The notes under the pieces were generated by a model. The model was given only the letters and a program-made list of their open reading frames with translations, searched no databases and was not told the origin of the DNA. The translations under genes were made by a program, and so were the position numbers. From positions 1 through 64,000 of the forward strand of contig QCKO01000002.1 in assembly GCA_003215315.1 (NCBI GenBank): DNA of 64,000 nucleotides. The letters run 5' to 3'. Shown in pieces: positions 9,771 through 21,706 of the stretch (positions within the stretch are counted from its first letter, which is position 1; each line of letters begins with the position of its first letter). This DNA is from Prochlorococcus sp. AG-409-P19 (lineage in GTDB: Bacteria > Cyanobacteriota > Cyanobacteriia > PCC-6307 > Cyanobiaceae).

Positions 9771-10223
9771 TTATTCAGAAAAATTTGTAGTAACTAGTTG
9801 CTTAGTGGGCTTGGTACATAAATAAAGATTCCAAAGCGGTACAAGAGCCCAAATCCAATTTTTGCCTATATCTCTCAATCTTCTAATCGTTACAGTCAAA
9901 TTTACAAGAATCGATCCAAAATAATGGAGTATTGCTGAAATACCAATTATCCAAGAAATGGTCCCAAAGCTTACAGATAAAATCCAAGGAAGATCCCAAG
10001 ACGAAGCTGCAACTAATTCTCTACATAAGCTTGATAAACCTAAAAGAATATTTAAGGTAATACCAAAAAGAGTGTTCCCAAGGATGAAGTACCAATAATC
10101 TTTTCGAGTAGTCACTCCCTTGAAATCAAAAGAGCGTGACCAAGCTTGTGTAAATGAAGTAAATAGGATCAATTGAAAATCTATGCCCAAATTATTCAAG
10201 CACTCATTTAAGCCATAGACCAC
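9771..10223 (-). CDS. DUF805 membrane protein
   Basis: FKGVTTRKDYWYFILGN...VRRLRDIGKNWIWALVPLWN pattern typical of DUF805. Confidence 0.75.
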   Translation of the reverse strand: MVYGLNECLNNLGIDFQLILFTSFTQAWSRSFDFKGVTTRKDYWYFILGNTLFGITLNILLGLSSLCRELVAASSWDLPWILSVSFGTISWIIGISAILHYFGSILVNLTVTIRRLRDIGKNWIWALVPLWNLYLCTKPTKQLVTTNFSE

Positions 10224-10817
10224 CTCTTAACAGTTGCAGAACTTCCTCCGTAAAAATCAACACTCATATAGGTGTGGGTGTTCTCCTGTTGAACAATATG
10301 CCTGTGCCTGAATATTAGGGGTCTCTTCACCGATCATGTCATCCAAGTGTATTCTCCTATTCCACCTGTATTCAGGTAGGAGAAACCAGATGAATAGTTT
10401 CCTCTACCTCCTTAGTTATAACCAAAACCATATCCTCCATTGGTGCATCCAGGTAGTCATACTACTAACAATAGAAAAATAAATTACGCAAGAATTTAGA
10501 AGTTTAATCAAATAATCTAAGCACCCCTTTAAGCCATAAACTACCTTCGAACAGTTATAGGACTTACTAAATCCCATTACACGGATAAAGGATATCATTT
10601 TAGTTTTTTAAATTCTGGGTAATACCAAGTGAGGACCAACCAACAAGCCCTGCAAATTCGACTCGTTTAGTTTATGCGCAGGATACAAATTCGAGAAATA
10701 AAATTACTCTAGCTAATAGGAATTGATAATTACGATCTCATTTGTTGAGCTCTGCATAGAGGGGCACAAGTGGCGATTAAGGAGGAAAAATAAAAAGTCC
10801 AACGGACTTCTCATTTT

Positions 10818-10856
10818 GGTTGATGTGGATGAATCGACCTAGCAAAATGAGTTAGA
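10818..10856. other. Inverted repeat, possible RNA structure
   Basis: CTCATTTTGGT...ACCtagCAAAATGAG around 10818-10856. Confidence 0.4.
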
Positions 10857-11005
10857 ATTTATGTTCTTACTAAGTGAACTAATGTGCGTTATAGGGGAAT
10901 CGCTGTTTTGACAGGGATACTTATTGCAGTCTTTTTCGCTTGCTTTCATCAATCAGGGTCAGATTTTAGGAATGGCTTTGATCGGAAAACAGAGAAGAAT
11001 AAAAA

Positions 11006-11311
11006 ATGAATTATCAACTATTGCTCGAATGCTATGCCTCTGGATCGGAGATGACACAGGATGAATTACAGATGCTGGAGATAGAGCTAGATACTCAAAT
11101 CGAAAGTATTAAAGTTTCTCGAACTCAAGGTTGTCTAAAAATCGCTCCAAATCACATTTGTAAGTCTGTGCTTGTTTGCGAGGGTAGTACTTGGATTACT
11201 TGTTTGGCTGCTCTCTTGGATAAGTGTTTGCCTCCACGCTTAGGTCACAAAGCAAAAGGTGCCATTGTATTTGATGAATTATTTCGACAAGGCTATATCA
11301 TTACTGATTAA
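11006..11311 (+). CDS. Conserved small protein, family A (~100 aa)
   Basis: ELQMLEIELDTQIESIKVSRTQGCLKIAPNHICKS...TWITCLAALLDKCLPP; paralogs at 36706, 39045 and decayed copy at 56308. Confidence 0.7.
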   Translation: MNYQLLLECYASGSEMTQDELQMLEIELDTQIESIKVSRTQGCLKIAPNHICKSVLVCEGSTWITCLAALLDKCLPPRLGHKAKGAIVFDELFRQGYIITD

Positions 11312-11758
11312 TAAGTAATTGCTTTTCTCAATCATAAAAAAATGCGAACTTTTTGAAGTTATTATTCGACTAAAATATATTTTCGGCATACAGACTAATT
11401 AGTTTTTTAAGCCGATTTCCAGTTAATAAATAATCTTCTTGACTCTCACAATTTAGGTATTTATCTACTAATAATCTACATTACCACTTCAATAAGTATC
11501 TTACAAAATCATAATCTTTTCCTTTTACAGAGAGATCTATTGCTTTGAAACTTAAATATATTATTATAAGTCATTTATTTTTATTAAAAGAGATGCTGCA
11601 ACCTAGCCTGCATGAGATATTAATATAATCTCTGATTATTAATTTGCCTTTTAATATTGATAATCTTAATATTTTATCTATTTTGATCGAAATGAATTAT
11701 TTAATACAGATTTAAAACATTTATTGTTTTAAAAATATGATAATTTTCAATTATCATC

Positions 11759-11959
11759 ATGGGAAATGAGGCAGGTACAATTGATTGCTATGTTTTTATA
11801 GAATGCAAAGAGCAAATAGAGAAAATGCTACTAAGATTAGATAAAGTAGATAATGCAGAGCATATTTGTAGTCAACTTAAATCTATTCACCAACAAATAG
11901 ATGGAATGCACGAATTAAAGAAGACTAGACGTGAAAGTTTATCTCGATTTGGCTCTTGA
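11759..11959 (+). CDS. Hypothetical small protein
   Basis: 66-aa ORF. Confidence 0.45.
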   Translation: MGNEAGTIDCYVFIECKEQIEKMLLRLDKVDNAEHICSQLKSIHQQIDGMHELKKTRRESLSRFGS

Positions 11960-12055
11960 TTATAAAGGATGATCATGATACATGGCTACTCGATGTTTTA
12001 GTAACTATAGCAAAAGAGTATGGAATCAATGTCTAGGTATCCATAAATTTATCCG

Positions 12056-12084
12056 TAAAGGTTCGGAGTGAACGACTCCTTTTT
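12056..12084 (+). terminator. Probable terminator
   Basis: GGAGT-gaacg-ACTCC followed by TTTTT. Confidence 0.55.
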
Positions 12085-12349
12085 ATATTTATCTGATTAT
12101 TAATACTAATTGCCAAAAAATTATGTCAATTAGTTCAACTAGAAATTCAAAAGTTGATTCGGCTATAGCTTTCTCATTAAAAGAAAACAAGCTTCTTGTT
12201 AAAGAAGCTGCAAGTACCAGAAAAGAATCTTCAAAGGTTGGACATTTATATCCAGAAAAAAACACTCCTCAATATCGATGGTTTAAATGCAGTAGAGACA
12301 GAGGGGTGAGGGGAGATATCGCTCCTTAAATTGGGAGATTGAAGTCATG

Positions 12350-12615
12350 GTGGTGGAATTATACGTAGTGAAAGCTTTAATAATTCCAATTCTTTAGCCG
12401 CTTTAATAGGTAAGAAAATAGCCATTGATCCTGATTCGTCTGGTCATATGAAAGATCCAGGAATATTTAATAGCTTGGTCACGAATGAAACAGTTGAAGT
12501 TCATGTTTTTTACAAAGATCGATTCGCAATTCGTTTAGGTGTTGTTAATTGGCGTTTTTATAATGATCCACCTACAGCATCTGGTGGAGGGTTAGAAGGT
12601 ATGGTGCGCGGCTAG
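12350..12615 (+). pseudogene. Start-less gene remnant
   Basis: Open frame HGGGIIRSESFNNSNSLAALIGKKIAIDPDSSGHMKDPGIFNSLVTNETVEVHVFYKDRFAIRLGVVNWRFYNDPPTASGGGLEGMVRG* without a plausible upstream start. Confidence 0.4.
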
Positions 12616-12680
12616 TTACTTATCGTATTTCATAAGACCTCTCACGGGTCCTCTTGAGTATCAACTTGCAAGTGATAGAG

Positions 12681-12866
12681 CTATATCTTGCTTTTCCACC
12701 CAAACATTTCCGCCATTTTTCCTGTTAAAGTGAAGTATCCAATCGCTCCAAGAAATAAACCAAATGCAATTAGATTGAGAACAATGCCACCAATAATCTG
12801 AGCTTCTCCAAAAGTCAGAAACGTAATCAAAACAAAAAAACTTTCCCAGTTATCAGCGAAACTCAT
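12681..12866 (-). CDS. Small membrane protein
   Basis: 61-aa ORF, hydrophobic; overlaps the stop/start boundary with the next gene. Confidence 0.55.
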   Translation of the reverse strand: MSFADNWESFFVLITFLTFGEAQIIGGIVLNLIAFGLFLGAIGYFTLTGKMAEMFGWKSKI

Positions 12867-13069
12867 TAGGAGGATCGGAATAAATTAAAAATTACTGTGA
12901 GAAGCATACTAATGGCAATACAGCTAACTACTGGGAAATAAAAAGTTGAGTTTTCACCTCGAAGGATGATGTCCCCAGGCAATCGTCCCAATCCTATTTG
13001 TTTTAAGTAAGGATATAGAACACCGATCGAAGCGATTATGAGTCCAAGAGTAATTAGTATTCTTTGCAT
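12866..13069 (-). CDS. DUF2905 membrane protein
   Basis: LGRLPGDIILRGENSTFYFPVVSCIAISMLLTVI is DUF2905-like. Confidence 0.85.
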   Translation of the reverse strand: MQRILITLGLIIASIGVLYPYLKQIGLGRLPGDIILRGENSTFYFPVVSCIAISMLLTVIFNLFRSS

Positions 13070-13148
13070 TAACAGTTACCCCAAAGTTTGGGCTAGTAGT
13101 AAGAAGCTGTTCATTCTATGCAAATTAGAGACTTGAAAAAGAAATTGC

Positions 13149-13331
13149 TTAGTCTTTATCTTCTCTTTCTTGGTTGAACTTGAACCAACCTTCTTCTTTC
13201 ATTCCTTTTCTAATAGCAGTAACAAGTGCTCCAAGAAAAAAAGATCCTACTCCCGCAAAAATTGCCAGAGTTAATATAGGCTTAACTCCTGTTACCGCTG
13301 TACTTTGAAGGGCAGGATCTAACGGATCCAT
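13149..13331 (-). CDS. Small single-TM protein
   Basis: 60-aa ORF with a central TM segment. Confidence 0.6.
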   Translation of the reverse strand: MDPLDPALQSTAVTGVKPILTLAIFAGVGSFFLGALVTAIRKGMKEEGWFKFNQEREDKD

Positions 13332-13346
13332 CAGATTGTTGTTTTA

Positions 13347-13511
13347 TTAGTCTTCATAAACTTTGCATGTTGATGAAGTAGGGTGAATTTCACATTCTTC
13401 TTTCCAAAACTCTTCTCTTGTTTCAGCAGGAATTTCGTAATTGAAATCATGCATTACTCGAATATCACTCAAAGCATTTTTGATGACAGAAAATGGGGTT
13501 TTTAGCTTCAT
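13347..13511 (-). CDS. CP12-like C-terminal motif protein (54 aa)
   Basis: ...REEFWKEECEIHPTSSTCKVYED*; start at 13511 preceded by AGGAGG; ORF track extends to 13580. Confidence 0.55.
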   Translation of the reverse strand: MKLKTPFSVIKNALSDIRVMHDFNYEIPAETREEFWKEECEIHPTSSTCKVYED

Positions 13512-14309
13512 AAACCTCCTGTTCAGATGACTATGTTCTACTTGATTTCTTGTGATTTCAACACCTCGGCTTTTACCCAAGTACTACTTACTAGTTATTC
13601 GATAGGCAAGAGATGAAAGGACTTACCTAATTCAGCCCAAATGGTTTCGATAGCTATCGGCTATGAACCTTCTTTATTTTGACAGTTTCAAGAGAAAGCT
13701 CATGGTATTGAGTTTGGAAGTCATTAATGATGTGTCTATTGGTTTGCAGATATTCATCAATACTCTTAACCCAAGTCCAGCTCCTGTAGGCCCATCAGCA
13801 ATAACAAAGTGATTGTAAAAAAACCTTTTTCTTTGTGAGCTGCTAAATCCTCATCCCATCCTCCACCAGGAGCCATTGCTGCATAAGCAGTTTCCCACCA
13901 CTTAGAAAAAGTACCAGAGCTGAATTCGTGATGTACGATTAAAAGTTAGAGGCCATTGAGAATTAATTTTGCAGGATATTTTTAACTTAAAAAACGATTA
14001 TTCAGTTAATTAATCCTGTTTACATGACTTGGATTTTTGAAAAAGGTAAAGATTAATAAAAGCATTAACTTCTACCTTGGCATAGCTATAAGAGAGTATT
14101 AAATGATTGATGCGTATGTCTACAAGAAGTTGGCTGAGAGGTCTTAATTCAAATATTCATGCGCAAGGAACTGGATTTGCACTGATGCTTTTAGCTTTAA
14201 CTCGAGTTCCAGTAGCAATTAAAACCACTGCGGAAATTTATTGTATGGAAAAGCTAGGTCTGAAATATAATTCTGCAGTCGTAGCGATTATCCAATGTAA
14301 TGGTGGCAA

Positions 14310-14447
14310 ATGAATTCACCCCAATCATCGATCGTTTTATTAACTGTTTTCATTTTAGTGATATCTACTTGGTGGATATTTAGAACACTTAAAGAAGGTA
14401 GAAAAGCCGTAGAAGAAATGAAACAAGAAAAATCAAATGATAATTGA
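14310..14447 (+). CDS. Small single-TM protein (45 aa)
   Basis: MNSPQSSIVLLTVFILVISTWWIFRTLKEGRKAVEEMKQEKSNDN*; ATGA overlap with the upstream ORF 14107-14313. Confidence 0.5.
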   Translation: MNSPQSSIVLLTVFILVISTWWIFRTLKEGRKAVEEMKQEKSNDN

Positions 14448-14608
14448 CTTAATTGATCCCCTATAAGAATGGATAGTGGTGCCGAGCTTAAGGTGAACAT
14501 GTTTGATGCCTAAGTGGTAGTAAATAATCACTCCATTAGTTGGTTCTCTGATATTTGTATCCAAAATAAATTAAGTATGTAAAAATCTTTGAAATTGAAT
14601 TTTGTTTA

Positions 14609-14905
14609 ATGGCTAAGGGTTTTTGGCTTGTAACGACAACAGTGACGAATCCAGCCTTTGCTGAATATGTTGAAGCTTTTCAGCCATGGGTGGAATCGAT
14701 AGGTGGTTCAGTGTTCGCGAAGGATATGGAGGGACATACTGTCGAAGGAAAGGGTGGTAAATTAGCAGTAATTATTGAGTTTCCATCAAAGCAAGCTGCA
14801 ATTGATTCTTATAACAGTTCTGAATATCAAGAACTAAGCAAATTACGCTGGGCCAATTCTACCGATACCAATATCACCATCATGGATGGCGAAGTAACTC
14901 ATTAA
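14609..14905 (+). CDS. DUF1330 family protein
   Basis: GFWLVTTTVTNPAFAEYVEAFQPWVESIGGSVFAKD...VIIEFPSKQAAIDSYNSSEYQ is DUF1330-like. Confidence 0.85.
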   Translation: MAKGFWLVTTTVTNPAFAEYVEAFQPWVESIGGSVFAKDMEGHTVEGKGGKLAVIIEFPSKQAAIDSYNSSEYQELSKLRWANSTDTNITIMDGEVTH

Positions 14906-15392
14906 AACAGCAAATTTTCAAAAGCTAGATCATGCCAATTAATAAACCCATTCCTGATTCTATTATTGACTACTGGAAAAAGCTATTTAAGAATTTCCAG
15001 ACAAAATTTAGTGGACCTAAAAAATCAACCTGATATGGTTTTCATAATCAATTATTGAAGGCCAATGAAAGCACTTGTCCATCACCTTTTTGCTCCCTGG
15101 CATCTTGTTTTTGACGCAACCTTGTTAATTGGCTTTATTAATTGGGTTTATTTCCTTACAAGAAAAAGGATTGATAGCTAATGGGAATTCAATTACTTAT
15201 GCCTTAGAGAGTCTTACTGCTCTTGGATTATTTTGTATATGTCACCTATCGAGTGGCCAGGAAATAAAAAAATGCAAGATTCATTCCTGATAGAAAGGCT
15301 GATCCTTACCCAAAGCACAATGCAAGGTTCGCATAAATAAGGATGAATCCCTGAAGAGAAATGTCTAGGATCTTTTTATTGATAAATTTCTA

Positions 15393-15581
15393 ATGCTTTC
15401 TCCATTATTTGCAATACCTCTCAACATGGGTATAGGTACATGGCTTGTGACGATTATTGCTGGCATAGGTTTTGTTGTGATGTTTGGTCTTGCCTCAGCA
15501 GGTGGAGACTATCAAGGTTTGATAAATACAACGCTTGAAAATGATGCACTTGCTCGCGAAAAGAGGAAGGCCAAAAAATAA
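15393..15581 (+). CDS. Small single-TM protein, family B
   Basis: GIGFVVMFGLASAGGDYQGLINTTLENDALAREKR; paralog at 51499-51687. Confidence 0.65.
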   Translation: MLSPLFAIPLNMGIGTWLVTIIAGIGFVVMFGLASAGGDYQGLINTTLENDALAREKRKAKK

Positions 15582-16140
15582 GAAGGGCATCATTTTTACG
15601 AGGAAAAACTAATGAATCAATTAAAAGCTGTATTTCCATTTATTGCTGCAATTGGTATTTACTTCTTGACTCTTAATTCACCAATGTATAAACAAATGAA
15701 TTTAAACCACTCAGTCGAAAACGAAATAAGATCTATCCCTGTAAAGGGTTTTAATAGTCGATCTTCTTTCTAAGAAGAACAGTTTATGTTGTCTATGATA
15801 GTCAGTTGGAAGCAATTAAACGCAACAAAGACAAGAAGAACTTGATAATATTAAGGATTGTTGGGAGAGGTTAGAAGAGCAACAAGCTCTAGTCAATGTT
15901 CTTGCTCAAATTAAGAAAAAGAAAGTAAAAGCTCCTTAGTTAATACCGTAAATAGCTGAGATATAATTATGAAAGGGCAATTAGCCTCCCTCCCTTATCT
16001 TGTTACCCCTACCTCATAGGATCTATAGGAATAAAAATTCTCTAGTTATATTTTACGCACTTTAGTTCACGGAAGTGGACAACCAATCAGAGTTAAGGGA
16101 GCTGTACTGCATAGCAACTTCCTGTTCTCACTAAGCTTTC

Positions 16141-16290
16141 ATGAAATTAGAAATGAATTCAAGTAACAAGACCGATAATCACAGGTCTAATTACTTCAGA
16201 AGTGCAAGATTTGGGAAGATAATTGCTTACGGCATTGGTGTAAAGCTAATCCTTCTTACTGGATTACTTTTTTATATGATGGCTAATTAA
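16141..16290 (+). CDS. Small membrane protein (49 aa)
   Basis: MKLEMNSSNKTDNHRSNYFRSARFGKIIAYGIGVKLILLTGLLFYMMAN*. Confidence 0.5.
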   Translation: MKLEMNSSNKTDNHRSNYFRSARFGKIIAYGIGVKLILLTGLLFYMMAN

Positions 16291-16408
16291 GAAAACACGC
16301 TGATCAAAGTCATAAAAACTTGTTCCGATATCAATCGGCTATCAATTAGTCAAATGTTTAGTCTGATTTAGGCGGCTATTATGCTAAACATTTCGCTCAC
16401 TTTTCCAG

Positions 16409-18118
16409 TTAAAGCAATAGATATCTCTGTGCAAGAGGTAAAGATTCAGCTGGTTCACAAGTTAAAAGCTCGCCATTTGCAAAGACCTCATAAGTTTGAG
16501 GATCAACTTCTATTTTGGGCCTTGCATAATTGAGTTTCATTGATCTTTTGGATATATCTCTTGTGTTTTTTACAGCAGCACAAGATCGTTCTAATTTAAG
16601 TTTTTCCGGCACACCTGCGTTGATAGCAGATTCACTTAAGAATGTGAGGGAGCTTGTATTTATAGCTTTCCCAAAGGCGGAAAACATTGGTCGACCATGC
16701 ACTGGTTGAGGTGTAGGTATTGAGGCATTAGCATCTCCCATTTGTGCCCATGCAATAGATCCCCCTTTAACTACTAAATCTGGTTTTATCCCAAAAAAGC
16801 CTGGTTTCCAAAGTACTAAGTCAGCGAGTTTACCAACTTCTATAGAGCCAACATGACTACTGATTCCATGCGCTATTGCAGGATTAATAGTCACCTTTGA
16901 GATGTATCTTTTAATACGATGATTATCATTCCTCTCATTATCTTCTGGTAAAGAACCTCTTTGAATTTTCATTTTATGAGCAGTTTGAAATGTTCGACTA
17001 ATTACTTCTCCAACTCTTCCCATCGCTTGAGAGTCACTGGCGATAATAGAAAATGCTCCTAGGTCGTGGAGTATATCTTCAGCGGCAATAGTTTCACGAC
17101 GTATTCTTGATTCGGCAAATGCAACATCCTCAGGAATTTTTGGATCCAAGTGATGGCATACCATCAACATGTCTAAATGCTCTTCTAGAGTATTTAGTGT
17201 GTATGGTCTAGTAGGATTTGTACTGCTGGGAATAACATTAGATTCTCCACATATTTTGATAATGTCAGGAGCATGTCCGCCTCCAGCTCCTTCAGTATGG
17301 AAGGTATGAATTGTTCTTCCTTGGATTGCGCGAATTGTATCTTCGACAAACCCAGCTTCATTTAAGGTATCTGTATGAATACAAACTTGTACATCTAGTT
17401 GATCTGCAACAGTTAGGCAAGAATCAATACAAGCTGGTGTTGTCCCCCAGTCTTCGTGAAGTTTTAAACCACAAGCACCTGCTCTGACTTGTTCTTCTAG
17501 TGCAGATTTATTAGTTGCATTCCCTTTGCCAAAGTAACCCAAGTTAACTGGAAAGCCTTCTGCAGATTGAAGCATTCTTGCAATGTGGAATGCTCCAGGA
17601 GTACATGTTGTTGCATTAGTACCAGTAGCTGGACCTGTTCCTCCTCCTAGCATTGTTGTAACTCCACTAGCTATAGCTGTTTCTATTTGCTGTGGGCAAA
17701 TAAAATGAATGTGACTATCAATAGCTCCTGCTGTAATAATATTTCCTTCTCCAGCGATAGCTTCTGTACTAGGCCCTACAATTATATTTACACCTTGTTG
17801 AGTATCTGGGTTCCCAGCTTTTCCAATCCCTGAAATTTTTCCATCTTTAATGCCAATATCAGCTTTTACAATTCCCCACCAATCAAGAATTAGTGCATTA
17901 GTTATTACTGTATCAACTACTCCATTATCTCTAATTTGTTGTGATTGCCCCATGCCATCGCGAATAACCTTGCCTCCTCCAAATTTAACTTCGTCTCCAT
18001 ATTGAGTATGATCTTGTTCAACTTCGAGAATTAACTTGGTATCGGCAAGTCTAATGCGATCCCCTTTTGTAGGGCCATAAGTCTCAGCATAAGCTTGACG
18101 AGAAATTTTAAAAGGCAT
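16409..18118 (-). CDS. ureC: Urease alpha subunit
   Basis: 569 aa; [26 protein letters not shown] urease active-site signatures. Confidence 0.99.
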   Translation of the reverse strand: MPFKISRQAYAETYGPTKGDRIRLADTKLILEVEQDHTQYGDEVKFGGGKVIRDGMGQSQQIRDNGVVDTVITNALILDWWGIVKADIGIKDGKISGIGKAGNPDTQQGVNIIVGPSTEAIAGEGNIITAGAIDSHIHFICPQQIETAIASGVTTMLGGGTGPATGTNATTCTPGAFHIARMLQSAEGFPVNLGYFGKGNATNKSALEEQVRAGACGLKLHEDWGTTPACIDSCLTVADQLDVQVCIHTDTLNEAGFVEDTIRAIQGRTIHTFHTEGAGGGHAPDIIKICGESNVIPSSTNPTRPYTLNTLEEHLDMLMVCHHLDPKIPEDVAFAESRIRRETIAAEDILHDLGAFSIIASDSQAMGRVGEVISRTFQTAHKMKIQRGSLPEDNERNDNHRIKRYISKVTINPAIAHGISSHVGSIEVGKLADLVLWKPGFFGIKPDLVVKGGSIAWAQMGDANASIPTPQPVHGRPMFSAFGKAINTSSLTFLSESAINAGVPEKLKLERSCAAVKNTRDISKRSMKLNYARPKIEVDPQTYEVFANGELLTCEPAESLPLAQRYLLL

Positions 18119-18122
18119 TTTA

Positions 18123-18440
18123 TTAATGTAGTGAATCGTTTATAAGTCCGTTAAATCCATAAACCTTACGGTCTCCTGCGTAAGGCACTAGATCAACATC
18201 TCTTTGATCACCGGGTTCAAACCTGATAGCAGTACCAGCGGGGATATCTAATCTCTTGCCAATAGATCGTTGACGATCAAATTTAAGACCTCTATTAGAT
18301 TCAAAGAAATGATAATGAGAGCCTATTTGAATTGGTCTATCTGAAATATTAGCGACTTTAAGAGTTGTAACTTCTCTACCTTTATTTAATTCAATAAAAC
18401 CATCTTCGGGAATAAGTTCTCCAGGAATTAAATGTGACAT
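18123..18440 (-). CDS. ureB: Urease beta subunit
   Basis: [11 protein letters not shown]...[13 protein letters not shown]...[15 protein letters not shown]. Confidence 0.98.
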   Translation of the reverse strand: MSHLIPGELIPEDGFIELNKGREVTTLKVANISDRPIQIGSHYHFFESNRGLKFDRQRSIGKRLDIPAGTAIRFEPGDQRDVDLVPYAGDRKVYGFNGLINDSLH

Positions 18441-18450
18441 GTTTTTTTAA

Positions 18451-18753
18451 TTAACTAATTGGATTGTGAAGTGTTACCAGCTTTGTCCCATCAGGAAAAA
18501 CTGCTTCTATTTGAACTTCATTGATTAGCTCGGGCACACCCTCCATAACTTGTTGTTTTGTGAGCCATGTTGTCCCCTCATTCATTAAAGTTGAGACACT
18601 TTTTCCATCCCTTGCACCTTCAAGTACTTGAAAGCTTAGCCAGGCAACAGCTTCAGGATGATTTAATTTAAGTCCTCTATTCAACCTTCGCTCTGCGAGG
18701 AGAGCAGCCGTAACTACAAGTAATTTGTCTTTTTCTTGAGGGCTTAAGTACAT
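18451..18753 (-). CDS. ureA: Urease gamma subunit
   Basis: [13 protein letters not shown]...[24 protein letters not shown]. Confidence 0.98.
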   Translation of the reverse strand: MYLSPQEKDKLLVVTAALLAERRLNRGLKLNHPEAVAWLSFQVLEGARDGKSVSTLMNEGTTWLTKQQVMEGVPELINEVQIEAVFPDGTKLVTLHNPIS

Positions 18754-18802
18754 TTTCTAATTATTCCAATATTATTTTACTGAGAATCTGTTGATTAAAA
18801 GT

Positions 18803-19726
18803 TCATCGTGGACAATCTGTATCTGTTGATGCATTTTCTTGCATAGGCCAAATCCTCATATATCTAGGAATGCTTGATTTCCTTAAAGCTCTTGTAAGTT
18901 TCCAAATTCTATAAAACCAAAATCGAGCTGCTTGCGTTGATGAACCTCTATATCTTGCTGAGATTCCATTATTAAGCAGGCTACAAGTCATAAATCCCTC
19001 TAGCCCTTCTCTTTCTATCCGACATCCTTCTAATAAATTTGATAAGGATTGTTTATTTATACCTTTTGGTGTCACCCATGTTAATGATCCAAATACTGGC
19101 TGCTGGTCTAAACCATGAATTGATTCGAGCGCTTTACCGGATAATTCTAATCTATCACTGAATTCATATTGTTTCCCTTCGCTACTTTCTCTAAAGATTT
19201 CTAAAGATGATCTCCACACTCCACACCCAAGTTTTTCTCCTGCTGCAGTCCGTCCTAATCGAACCAAGTCGACACATAGGAAGCTTGATGTGTGATCCAA
19301 CTTGACAACCATATTCTGTTCAAAAAGACCGCCTTGGTAAATAATTAATTCTTGAGGCATCCATTCAAAGTCAGCATCTTTTTCAATATGAAAAAAACAA
19401 TTTTGATTTGCCCAGATCCCTTCAGGATTTAATTTTGACCTGCCTCTACTTCCATAAACTTTTTGAGCTGCAACTGAAGAACATATTGCACGGCTATTTT
19501 CTTCAGCATTTATATTTATTGCTAGTTGATCGCCTCCCACAATCCCTCCTGCACTGTGAAGAATTGGAACTACACACCTGCCATCTTCTGTGTTGTTGAA
19601 CACTTTCATTATTTTCAACGGAGCTTTGCACTTTGCTTGATGGATAGTTTTAAAATTGTCTATACCTCTTAATCCTGACTTGTTGAAAAGTCTTAGATCA
19701 CAAGTTCCATGCCATTTAGAAGTCAT
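18803..19726 (-). CDS. ureD: Urease accessory protein UreD
   Basis: LHSAGGIVGGDQLAININ...; position upstream of ureA. Confidence 0.95.
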   Translation of the reverse strand: MTSKWHGTCDLRLFNKSGLRGIDNFKTIHQAKCKAPLKIMKVFNNTEDGRCVVPILHSAGGIVGGDQLAININAEENSRAICSSVAAQKVYGSRGRSKLNPEGIWANQNCFFHIEKDADFEWMPQELIIYQGGLFEQNMVVKLDHTSSFLCVDLVRLGRTAAGEKLGCGVWRSSLEIFRESSEGKQYEFSDRLELSGKALESIHGLDQQPVFGSLTWVTPKGINKQSLSNLLEGCRIEREGLEGFMTCSLLNNGISARYRGSSTQAARFWFYRIWKLTRALRKSSIPRYMRIWPMQENASTDTDCPR

Positions 19727-19824
19727 TGATTTGTCATTATTTTGGTCAAATAGTTATTGAGGGATAAGAATTCTCTAATCTTGTAGATATAACGTTAAAA
19801 TCTAAATCCACAACTAATTGAAGC

Positions 19825-20265
19825 TTGTCAGCCAAATTAATCTATCTCACAGAGAGAACAAGTGCTCAGACTAACGAAAATTGTCTGATATTACCTTTGT
19901 CTGCTAAAGAGAGGGGGCAACTACGAGGTAAAAGATACACATTAGATGGAATTGAGGTTATTTTAAATTTACCTCGAGGAGGTGGCAGGTTAATCCCTGG
20001 AGAGGTATTAAAAAGTGATAATTCATTATTTTATGTCACCATAGAGGCGGCTAAAGAGGATTTAATAAAAATAAGTTCAGACAATAGACTGAAATTATTG
20101 AAAGCTGCATATCATTTAGGTAATAGACATGTTGAGATAGAATTACACCAGCAAGAGATATGTTTGCTAAATGATATGGTTATGAGAAAGATGTTAGAAC
20201 GACAAGGATTTGAAATAGAAATTTCTCAAGGGGTTTTCTCTCCCGAGATTGGAGCTTATGAGTAG
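19825..20265 (+). CDS. ureE: Urease accessory protein UreE (TTG start)
   Basis: LPRGGGRLIPGEVL...AAYHLGNRHVEIELH. Confidence 0.93.
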   Translation: MSAKLIYLTERTSAQTNENCLILPLSAKERGQLRGKRYTLDGIEVILNLPRGGGRLIPGEVLKSDNSLFYVTIEAAKEDLIKISSDNRLKLLKAAYHLGNRHVEIELHQQEICLLNDMVMRKMLERQGFEIEISQGVFSPEIGAYE

Positions 20266-20286
20266 AATCCTTGAAAAAATGAATTA

Positions 20287-20958
20287 ATGCAACTTGAAGT
20301 TTTACAGTTATTGAGCCCTTCATTACCAGTCGGTGCTTTTAGTTATTCAGAAGGACTGGAGTATCTTGTTCAAAGTGAAATAGTAAATAACGAGAAGACT
20401 CTTTTTAATTGGATTGAAAGTGAACTGATTCGGGGTCAGCTAACAATTGAGGCAAGTTCACTTTCTTACATAATGAAAGATTTAGATAACTGGAGAATTA
20501 ACAATGATTCTCAATCAAAGCAAATCATCAAAGAATGGGATTCTTGGCTAAGTTCATTAAGAGATTCTTCAGAGGTTAGATCTCAACAATGTCAAATGGG
20601 TCAATCCTTATTACAGCTTCTTAGTGATCTGGATTATCCACTTCCTGATAACGACAAGAAATTCATATGGCCTGTTGCTTGGGCTTGGGCTGGGATATCT
20701 TGGGATATAAAACCAATTGATCTTATTGAGGGTTTTTTATATTCTTGGGTGGCTAATCAATTAAGCGCCGCATTAAGACTACTGTCTTTAGGGCCAACAA
20801 AAGCTCAACAAATGCAAAAGAAGTCCTTGTCACTTATCAAATCTCAATCAAAATATTTATTGCAACAAAATCCCAAAGAAATTTGGATTAGTGATATTGG
20901 TGCGATCATGTCACAACAATCGCATATAGAACTTTATTCAAAACTATTTAGAAGCTAA
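20287..20958 (+). CDS. ureF: Urease accessory protein UreF
   Basis: [22 protein letters not shown]. Confidence 0.97.
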   Translation: MQLEVLQLLSPSLPVGAFSYSEGLEYLVQSEIVNNEKTLFNWIESELIRGQLTIEASSLSYIMKDLDNWRINNDSQSKQIIKEWDSWLSSLRDSSEVRSQQCQMGQSLLQLLSDLDYPLPDNDKKFIWPVAWAWAGISWDIKPIDLIEGFLYSWVANQLSAALRLLSLGPTKAQQMQKKSLSLIKSQSKYLLQQNPKEIWISDIGAIMSQQSHIELYSKLFRS

Positions 20959-21563
20959 TGGAAAGTAAGTTAAGAGTAGGAATAGCTGGACCAGTAGGTT
21001 CTGGTAAAACGGCTATTATTCAGAGACTTTGTGAAAACCTTAGAGACAGATTAGAAATCGCAGTTGTAACAAACGATATATATACTCAGGAAGATGCAGA
21101 GTTTTTAACTAATTCAAATGCTTTGGCACCTGATCGGATAAAAGGTGTTGAAACTGGTGGGTGTCCTCATACGGCTATCAGAGAAGATTGTTCTATTAAT
21201 CGTATTGCGGTTGAAGAGCTAGAACAAAAATTTACCAAATTAGATTTAGTTTTTGTTGAAAGTGGTGGAGATAATCTTGCTGCTAGCTTTAGTCCCGAAT
21301 TAGTAGATTTATGCATTTATATTATTGATGTTGCCGCTGGAGATAAAATCCCCAGGAAAGGAGGACCTGGAATTACTCGTTCAGATTTATTAGTAATAAA
21401 TAAAATTGATCTCGCTGATATGGTCGGTGCAAGCTTAAAAGTGATGGAGAGAGACACTTTATTAATGAGGGGAAATCTTCCTTGGTGTTTCACAAACACC
21501 AAAACAGGGAAGGGCATAAAAACAATTGAAGAATTCTTGTGTAAACAGATACTTTTATCTTGA
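20958..21563 (+). CDS. ureG: Urease accessory GTPase UreG
   Basis: [51 protein letters not shown]. Confidence 0.99.
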   Translation: MESKLRVGIAGPVGSGKTAIIQRLCENLRDRLEIAVVTNDIYTQEDAEFLTNSNALAPDRIKGVETGGCPHTAIREDCSINRIAVEELEQKFTKLDLVFVESGGDNLAASFSPELVDLCIYIIDVAAGDKIPRKGGPGITRSDLLVINKIDLADMVGASLKVMERDTLLMRGNLPWCFTNTKTGKGIKTIEEFLCKQILLS

Positions 21564-21619
21564 AATATAGTATCTATTAATACAGAAAATCATTTTCGGT
21601 TAGTGAATTAAGCCAAATA

Positions 21620-21633
21620 GTGTTCTTAGCTAC
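21620..21633 (+). promoter_or_regulatory. Candidate NtcA site upstream of urtA
   Basis: GTGttcttagcTAC, one mismatch to GTA-N8-TAC, ~75 nt upstream of urtA. Confidence 0.4.
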
Positions 21634-21706
21634 AAAAGGTGGATATTGATTTTGATATTTTCCTGACGCCCAAAGGTGGGCAATTAACAATTTTAGTTAG
21701 TCATTC

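Noticed and set aside
13690-13950. Minus-strand fragment HHEFSSGTFSKWWETAYAAMAPGGGWDEDLAAHKEKGFF
   Set aside because: Probably a frameshifted gene remnant, but boundaries and family could not be established well enough to list
19408-19599. 63-aa ORF antisense to ureD
   Set aside because: Shadow ORF of a confident gene
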